Assembly (NCBI RefSeq): GCF_040256645.1
Contig: NZ_CP158281.1
Location: 2,418,001 to 2,482,000, forward strand
Direction: 5' to 3'
Origin: Brevibacterium sp. CBA3109
Lineage (GTDB): Bacteria; Actinomycetota; Actinomycetes; Actinomycetales; Brevibacteriaceae
Length of the DNA stretch: 64,000 nucleotides
Position numbers and translations under genes: made by a program. This document shows, in pieces, positions 57,083-64,000 of the stretch (position 1 is the stretch's first letter; every line of letters starts with the position of its first letter). Below the pieces are notes generated by a model, which saw only the letters and a list, made by a program, of their open reading frames with translations, was not told the DNA's origin and made no database searches.

Positions 57083-58153
57083 TCACTCCGCGCGGCGGTC
57101 CTCCCCCGCGGAGTGTGTGGGTTCCAGCGCGTCGATCGACTCCTGGGCAGCCGCCAGACGTGTGTCGAAATCGTCGAAGTCGTCTGCGGTCTCGTCGAGC
57201 TCGGCAACAAGGCTCGAGATGATCGATGACTGTGACTCAGCGTCGATCCGCAGTTCTCTGAACTGCCAGTCTGCGGAGTCATCGGCAGCTGTCCGGGACA
57301 GAACGTCGAGGACACGGTCGCCGAGTTCACGTGAGCGTTCCGAGTTGTGAAGCAGCATGAGCTGCTCGTCGAGTGCGATGAGTCGCTCATAGTACTCATG
57401 CATCGACAGCACACGGTTGGCCATCGAGGTGAAGGCCACAGCAAGTTTCGACAGGTACGTCTCCACCGACTTCGCGGTTCCGGCATCCCTGATGCTCTCG
57501 ATCTCCTCACGCAGCCGGACCAGTTCGGCCAGCCGCACACCGATTGAGGCGACAGCATGGTCGAGGTCGACACGTGAGACGTGGTCGCGCAGGATCGGGT
57601 GGGTCCAGGCGCGTGTCCGGACGATCTTTCGCGCGATGGTCACCGCCAGGTGGAACAGGCGCTGTTCGTCGGTGTCGCGGCCTTCCTTGCGGCCAGGCTG
57701 GAATCCCAATGACGCCGGAGTGATCCACTGTGCCTGCCCCACCTGTGCTCGGTTCTTCCGGCTCAGCCGTTTGGGGTCACGGAAGTACTTCGGTCCGGTG
57801 ACTGCGGCGAACACGCCGGTGCCCACTGCGGTTACTCCACCAAGCGCCCCGAATGTCAGTGCCGCATCGGCGAAGCCGGACACCAGTGCCAGACCGCCGG
57901 GCGCGGCGAAGCCCGCCGTGACAGCGGCCCCGGTTCCGGTACCGCCTTTGAACAGCATGCTGGAGCGGAAGAAGTTTCGACGCATTCCCCCGGTGAGCAT
58001 GATCGCATTCGGGGCGCCGGCGGTGTAGCGGTACCCGCGAGCGTTCCAGGCCTTCATGATGTCTTGATTGACGCTTTCGGGCACGAGGATGCGATAGATC
58101 GGGATCGATTTCCCGCATTCGCTCTTCCACAACGACTTCCATGACTGGGACAC
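57083..58153 (-). CDS. Unrecognised protein with central hydrophobic hairpin and coiled-coil C-terminus
   Basis: About 356 residues. Start chosen at GTG 58153 because GGAGG lies 8 bases upstream; GTG 58168 lies on that ribosome site. The first third has polar residues and GGMRRNFFRSSMLFKGG, then two hydrophobic Gly/Ala-rich segments (GAAVTAGFAAPGGLALVSGFADAAL and FGALGGVTAVGTGVFAAVTG). The rest is charged and heptad-like (LAELVRLREEIESIRD, YERLIALDEQLMLLHNSERSREL, acidic tail VAELDETADDFDDFDTRLAAAQES). I do not recognise the family. The layout suggests a membrane-associated scaffold. Genomic context is def and gatB, uninformative. Confidence 0.7.
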   Translation of the reverse strand: MSQSWKSLWKSECGKSIPIYRILVPESVNQDIMKAWNARGYRYTAGAPNAIMLTGGMRRNFFRSSMLFKGGTGTGAAVTAGFAAPGGLALVSGFADAALTFGALGGVTAVGTGVFAAVTGPKYFRDPKRLSRKNRAQVGQAQWITPASLGFQPGRKEGRDTDEQRLFHLAVTIARKIVRTRAWTHPILRDHVSRVDLDHAVASIGVRLAELVRLREEIESIRDAGTAKSVETYLSKLAVAFTSMANRVLSMHEYYERLIALDEQLMLLHNSERSRELGDRVLDVLSRTAADDSADWQFRELRIDAESQSSIISSLVAELDETADDFDDFDTRLAAAQESIDALEPTHSAGEDRRAE

Positions 58154-58246
58154 CGCATTCACCTCCACACACGGATGGCATCCTCACGCCGAATCCGCCG
58201 ATTCCATGTCCGGCAGAGTCGACGTCTGGCCCGTGAGAATGCGAAC

Positions 58247-58295
58247 AGCCACACCCTCCGGACTTCTTTGGTATCCAAGTCTAGAGGGTGTGGCT
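58247..58295. terminator. gatB terminator
   Basis: Imperfect 19-bp stem, arms 58247-58265 and 58277-58295 with two mismatches, on the 3' side of gatB. Confidence 0.65.
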
Positions 58296-58315
58296 GGATC
58301 AATCCTGAGTTCTAC

Positions 58316-59797
58316 TCAGCCGTTGATCTTGGCAAGGATCAGGTCCTTGGCCTTTCCGGCATCAGCCTGACCGCGGGTGGCCTTCATGATCGGTCCCATC
58401 AGTGCACCGATGGCCTGCATCTTGCCGCCCTTGATCTTCTCGACCACGTCGGGGTTCGCAGCGATCGCTTCCTCGACAGCGGCTTCGAGTGCACCGGTGT
58501 CTTCGACGATCTCGAGACCACGGGCACTCATCACCTCGGCCGGTTCGCCTTCTCCGTCGGCAACGGCCGTGAGGACGTCCTTTGCGAGCTTGTCATTGAG
58601 CTTGCCGTCGTTGATCAGCCCGATCAGGGCTGCGACCTGGGCCGGTGTGACGAGCTCGGTGGGGTGCTGATCATTCTGGTTGGCCAGCCTGGCCACCTCA
58701 CCGGTCCACCATTTGCGTGCCGCGGGAGGCTGAGCGCCCGCGGTCACGGTGTCATCAATGGCTTCCAGCAGACCGGCGTTGACGACGTCACGCATCTCCA
58801 GATCGGAAAAGCCCCAGACACCTGCGAGCCGGCGGCGCTTCTGGGCCGGCAGCTCGGGCAGAGTCGCCCGCAGCTCCTCGACCCAATCGCGACTGGGCAC
58901 CAGCGGAACGAGATCCGGCTCCGGGAAGTACCGGTAGTCGTCGGCGTCGGACTTCGGGCGCCCCGATGAGGTCTCCCCCGTGCCTTCGTGGAAGTGACGG
59001 GTCTCCTGCACGATTGTCTCTCCGGCTTCGAGCCGTGTCGCCTGGCGGGCGATCTCGTAGCGGACCGCGCGTTCGATCGAGCGGAAGGAGTTGACGTTCT
59101 TCGTCTCCGTGCGGGTGCCCAGTGGTGCATCGGGGCTCTCGCGCAGGGACACGTTGACGTCGGCACGGACGTTGCCCTGTTCCATGCGTGCTTCGGAGAC
59201 GTCGAGGGCGCGGAAGATGTCGCGCAGGGTCCGCACGTAGGTGGAAGCCACCTCGGCGGCCCGATCCCCTGTCCCGGTGATCGGGTGGGTCACGATCTCG
59301 ACCAGGGGCACACCGGCACGGTTGTAGTCGACCAGGGAATGGTCGGCTCCGTGGATGCGACCAGTGGCGCCGCCGATGTGGGTGTTCTTGCCGGCGTCTT
59401 CCTCCATGTGAGCACGCTCGACGGGGATGGTGAACATCGTTCCATCTTCGAGCTCGACCTCGACCTCGCCCTCGGAGGCGATCGGCTCATCGGACTGGCT
59501 GGTCTGGAAGTCCTTGGGAACGTCCGGGTAGAAGTAGTTCTTCCGGGCGAAGCGGCAGGTCTCCGCGATCTCGCAGCCCAGCGCCAGGCCGATCTTGATC
59601 GCGTACTCGACGCCCTTCTCGTTGACAACAGGAAGGGAGCCGGGCAGTCCCAGGGAGGTGGGTGTGATGTTGGTGTTGGGTCCCCCGCCGAAGGTGTTGG
59701 GTGCGGCGTCGAACATTTTGGTCACGGTGCCCAGTTCCACGTGGACCTCGATGCCGATGACCGGATCGTATTTCTTGATCGCGTCTTCGTATTTCAC
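58316..59797 (-). CDS. gatB: Asp-tRNA(Asn)/Glu-tRNA(Gln) amidotransferase subunit B
   Basis: 493 residues: [61 protein letters not shown], and the C-terminal YqeY-like domain ([27 protein letters not shown]). Binds the misacylated tRNA and, with GatA and GatC, converts Glu-tRNA(Gln) to Gln-tRNA(Gln). ATG overlaps the gatA stop (ATGA, 59794-59797). Confidence 0.97.
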   Translation of the reverse strand: MKYEDAIKKYDPVIGIEVHVELGTVTKMFDAAPNTFGGGPNTNITPTSLGLPGSLPVVNEKGVEYAIKIGLALGCEIAETCRFARKNYFYPDVPKDFQTSQSDEPIASEGEVEVELEDGTMFTIPVERAHMEEDAGKNTHIGGATGRIHGADHSLVDYNRAGVPLVEIVTHPITGTGDRAAEVASTYVRTLRDIFRALDVSEARMEQGNVRADVNVSLRESPDAPLGTRTETKNVNSFRSIERAVRYEIARQATRLEAGETIVQETRHFHEGTGETSSGRPKSDADDYRYFPEPDLVPLVPSRDWVEELRATLPELPAQKRRRLAGVWGFSDLEMRDVVNAGLLEAIDDTVTAGAQPPAARKWWTGEVARLANQNDQHPTELVTPAQVAALIGLINDGKLNDKLAKDVLTAVADGEGEPAEVMSARGLEIVEDTGALEAAVEEAIAANPDVVEKIKGGKMQAIGALMGPIMKATRGQADAGKAKDLILAKING

Positions 59798-61299
59798 TTG
59801 GTGGTCAGTCCTTCCGCGAGAGTATCGAGCACCCGAGTCCCGGAGGCTTCCAAGGCGGCTTCGAGTGGGCCGGCCACCTCGTACATCTTCACATCCTCAC
59901 GTGCCGGTGCGAGGATCTGGAATCCGACGGGCAGACCGTCGGCCAGACCTGCGGGCAGAGACAGTCCCGGGATTCCGGCAAGGTTGGCCGGGATCGTCGC
60001 GACGTCACCGAGGTAGAGGGCCATCGGGTCCGATGCCGCCTCGGCACCGAACTTCAGAGCGGTCGTCGGCGCGGTCGGCGAGACGAGGACATCGCAGGAC
60101 TCAAAAGCCTTGGCGAAGTCGTTCTGCACCAGCGTGCGGATCTTCTGTGCCGACCCGTAGTACGCGTCATAGTAACCTGCGGAGAGTGCGTAGGTGCCGA
60201 GGATGATGCGGCGTTTGACCTCATCACCGAAACCGGCTGCACGAGTCGCTGCCATGACCGTCTCAGCGGTGACCGGACCCGACTCGGGCTCCATCCGCAG
60301 CCCGTAGCGCATACCGTCGTAGCGGGCCAGGTTCGAAGATACCTCAGAAGGCATGATGAGGTAGTAGGCGTCGAGTGCGTAGGAGATCGACGGGCAGTCG
60401 ACCTCGACGATCTCGGCACCCGCCGCGGCGGCGACGTCTAGGGCGGCGGTGAACGCATCGCGGACGCCGTCCTGGTAGCCCTCACCACGCAGCTGCTTGA
60501 TGACACCGAGCTTCTTGCCCCTCAGATCCGAGGTCTGTGCCGCAGAGACGAATCCTGCCACCGGATCCGGCAGCGAGGTCGAATCGAGCGGGTCGTGTCC
60601 GGCGAGCAGTTCATGCAGAGCCGCGGCGTCGGCGACGTTGCGACCCATCGGGCCGACCTGGTCGAGGCTCGAGGCCATGGCGATGATGCCGAAGCGGGAG
60701 ATCGAACCATAGGTCGGCTTCACACCGACAGTGCCGGTGAACGCGGCGGGCTGTCGCACCGAACCGCCGGTGTCCGTGCCGACCGACAGCGGAACCTGGA
60801 AGCCGGCGAGGGCTGCGGCGGCACCGCCGGAGGAGCCACCGGGGACATGCTCGAGGTTCCAGGGGTTGCGGGTGGTGCCGAAGGCCGAGTGCTCGGTCGT
60901 CGACCCCATGGCGAACTCGTCAAGGTTGGTCTTGCCCAGGACCGGGAGTCCTGCGGCTTTGACCTTGTTGTGCACGGTGGATTCGTAGGGTGGAACCCAG
61001 TTCTCAAGCATCTTCGAGGCCGCGGTCGTGGCCACGCCCTCGGTGACGACGAGGTCCTTGAGCGCCACGGGCACTCCGGCCAGCGCGTGGACGTTCGCAC
61101 CAGTGCTGCGCTTGGCGTCGACTGCTGTGGCCGTCTCCAGCGCGAGATCGTCGGTGACAGTGATGAATGAGCCGAAGTCGGCTTCGGTGGCGTGGATGCG
61201 ATCCAGGTGGGCCTGGGTCACCTCGACGGAGGAGAACTCGCCGGCTTTCAATCCTGCGGCGAGTTCGAGGGCGCTCTTAGTGATCAGTTCGCTCATCAT
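59794..61299 (-). CDS. gatA: Asp-tRNA(Asn)/Glu-tRNA(Gln) amidotransferase subunit A
   Basis: 501 residues; amidase signature with [14 protein letters not shown] (catalytic Lys), [33 protein letters not shown] (Ser-cis-Ser region). Generates ammonia from glutamine. ATG 61299 overlaps the gatC stop; the next codon is also ATG (61296), better spaced from GGAGG. Confidence 0.97.
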   Translation of the reverse strand: MMSELITKSALELAAGLKAGEFSSVEVTQAHLDRIHATEADFGSFITVTDDLALETATAVDAKRSTGANVHALAGVPVALKDLVVTEGVATTAASKMLENWVPPYESTVHNKVKAAGLPVLGKTNLDEFAMGSTTEHSAFGTTRNPWNLEHVPGGSSGGAAAALAGFQVPLSVGTDTGGSVRQPAAFTGTVGVKPTYGSISRFGIIAMASSLDQVGPMGRNVADAAALHELLAGHDPLDSTSLPDPVAGFVSAAQTSDLRGKKLGVIKQLRGEGYQDGVRDAFTAALDVAAAAGAEIVEVDCPSISYALDAYYLIMPSEVSSNLARYDGMRYGLRMEPESGPVTAETVMAATRAAGFGDEVKRRIILGTYALSAGYYDAYYGSAQKIRTLVQNDFAKAFESCDVLVSPTAPTTALKFGAEAASDPMALYLGDVATIPANLAGIPGLSLPAGLADGLPVGFQILAPAREDVKMYEVAGPLEAALEASGTRVLDTLAEGLTTK

Positions 61300-61601
61300 T
61301 CCTCCCCAAGGATCTGCGGGACGATGAATTTGTCGTCAGCAGAGGCTGGGGCCGCTGCCAGAGCCTGCTCGCTGGTCAGGGTCTCACCCACGACATCGGG
61401 GCGCAGCACATTCGACAGTGCGATCGGGTGGCTGGTCGCCGGTACGTCGTCGCCGGCCACTTCGTTGACCCTGGCGACATTGCTCAAAATAGTGCTCAGG
61501 TCACCGGCGAGCGATTTCAGCTCGTCAGCGCCCATGGCGATCCGAGACAGCGAGGCCAAATGCTCGACTTGCTCGGGGGTGATTGCGGAGGACTCCGTCA
61601 T
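61296..61601 (-). CDS. gatC: Asp-tRNA(Asn)/Glu-tRNA(Gln) amidotransferase subunit C
   Basis: 101 residues, typical: [35 protein letters not shown], and C-terminal [10 protein letters not shown]. It ties GatA and GatB together. First gene of gatCAB. Confidence 0.95.
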   Translation of the reverse strand: MTESSAITPEQVEHLASLSRIAMGADELKSLAGDLSTILSNVARVNEVAGDDVPATSHPIALSNVLRPDVVGETLTSEQALAAAPASADDKFIVPQILGEE

Positions 61602-61725
61602 TCCCTGCCTTTCATCGTCTCTGTTTACTCGTCAGCAAGTCTAGTCTCTTTGCCAGACCTGTTCTGATGGGATCGATGTGAGGTTCGCACAGCACCGTTC
61701 CTCGGCTTCGCCGAGGCGGGCGGAG

Positions 61726-62211
61726 TCAGGCGACGGTGCGTTCTGGCCAGGTGCGTTCTCCCCTGATGTAGCTTGACACTTCCCCGAGCACCCTATCTGC
61801 GTCTGCTTGGGAGAACTCTCCGGCTTCGACTCCGGACTGCAGATCGGCCGCCAGCTCTGTGACTCGTGATTGGGCATCGGCAAGGGTGTGTGCCACCAGT
61901 CCTGCGCTCTCGCTGACGGCTGTGGCGTCTGCAGAGTCGATCCCGCCAACGGGCATCGTCTCGGCGCCAGGATGATCCTCGCCGGTGGTGTCGCTACGGG
62001 GGTTGTCGCCGCGGGTGTTGTCGTCATCGCGGCTTCGGCTCGGTGCGGCCGGTGCGGTGGTGGAACCAGTCAGTGCGGGAGCGGCGCGTTTGGTCGGCTG
62101 CTGTCCCGGATTGAGGATGTAGTCGGCAATGCCGGCAGTCACCGGCGCTGTGGTCAGAACTGCGGCGAGAACAACGGCAGTGCCAGCGATCAATCGCGGA
62201 ATTGCTTTCAT
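61726..62211 (-). CDS. Small secreted or membrane-anchored protein, unrecognised
   Basis: 161 residues from ATG 62211 (GGAAGAGTGAAG upstream). N-terminal signal KAIPRLIAGTAVVLAAVLTTAPVTAG with a plausible cleavage after VTA. A disordered Thr/Ser/Asp/Arg linker follows (SRDDDNTRGDNPRSDTTGED), then a helical acidic C-terminal domain (AHTLADAQSRVTELAADLQSGVEAGEFSQADADRVLGEVSSYI). No known family. Single gene between ligA and gatC. Confidence 0.75.
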   Translation of the reverse strand: MKAIPRLIAGTAVVLAAVLTTAPVTAGIADYILNPGQQPTKRAAPALTGSTTAPAAPSRSRDDDNTRGDNPRSDTTGEDHPGAETMPVGGIDSADATAVSESAGLVAHTLADAQSRVTELAADLQSGVEAGEFSQADADRVLGEVSSYIRGERTWPERTVA

Positions 62212-62325
62212 GTCTTCACTCTTCCAGGTCAAGCTGTTTCCCGACTCCATCGCGGCTGTGACGAACCTTGATATTCAGTAACGAATCAGTGGCAGCGGTG
62301 CGACAGATCACATCATGTCGGCACA

Positions 62326-64000
<1,675 letters not shown>

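Overview
The window is a gene-dense, GC-rich stretch of an actinobacterial chromosome. Gene content fits Brevibacterium or a close relative in the Micrococcales/Corynebacteriales range: DUF222-HNH (13E12-type) protein, Eis-type acetyltransferase, CE1758/CE1759-type flavin oxidoreductase pair, actinobacterial maltokinase-cap protein next to thyX, and an ilvBNC operon behind a translated leader. GTG and TTG starts and 4-base stop/start overlaps are frequent. The genus is an inference; the phylum-level call is firm. No plasmid, phage, CRISPR, rRNA or tRNA signals were seen.

Layout. 1-2000: 3' end of an aldehyde dehydrogenase and a GMC alcohol oxidoreductase broken by two in-frame stop codons. 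2013-6908: hrpB helicase coupled to a glycosylase-annotated protein, then a Zn alcohol dehydrogenase. 6929-14906 (minus): HIT protein, maltokinase-cap protein, thyX, small membrane protein, lipoate ligase with reversed domain order, prolyl oligopeptidase, a GNAT split by a stop codon, and a DUF222-HNH protein. 14962-33537 is dominated by amino-acid biosynthesis: MFS transporter, ilvE, leuB, CoA ester lyase, PAP2 phosphatase, serA, Eis-like acetyltransferase, a four-gene peptide ABC importer, then ilvC-ilvN-ilvB transcribed from a leader encoding a Leu/Val/Ile-rich peptide followed by an intrinsic terminator.

33727-39629: a heterodimeric ABC exporter, an AbiEi/DUF559-like nuclease gene bracketed by two identical 55-bp repeats, a protein-isoaspartate methyltransferase wrecked by an internal deletion, and apt. 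39866-48288: aldo/keto reductase, two-domain hydroxyacid dehydrogenase, PH-domain membrane protein, and a second complete peptide ABC importer. 48747-56000: ilvD, another hydroxyacid dehydrogenase, a MarR / FMN reductase / luciferase-like monooxygenase operon, then cysE and cysK. 56475-64000: def, an unrecognised membrane/coiled-coil protein, gatCAB, a small secreted protein, and the 3' part of ligA.

Working together: ilvBN, ilvC, ilvD, ilvE and leuB give most of valine/isoleucine/leucine synthesis; serA, cysE and cysK give serine to cysteine; two peptide importers and the prolyl oligopeptidase supply peptides. Three loci are visibly broken (GMC oxidoreductase, GNAT, PIMT), suggesting recent local gene decay or base-calling errors that should be checked.
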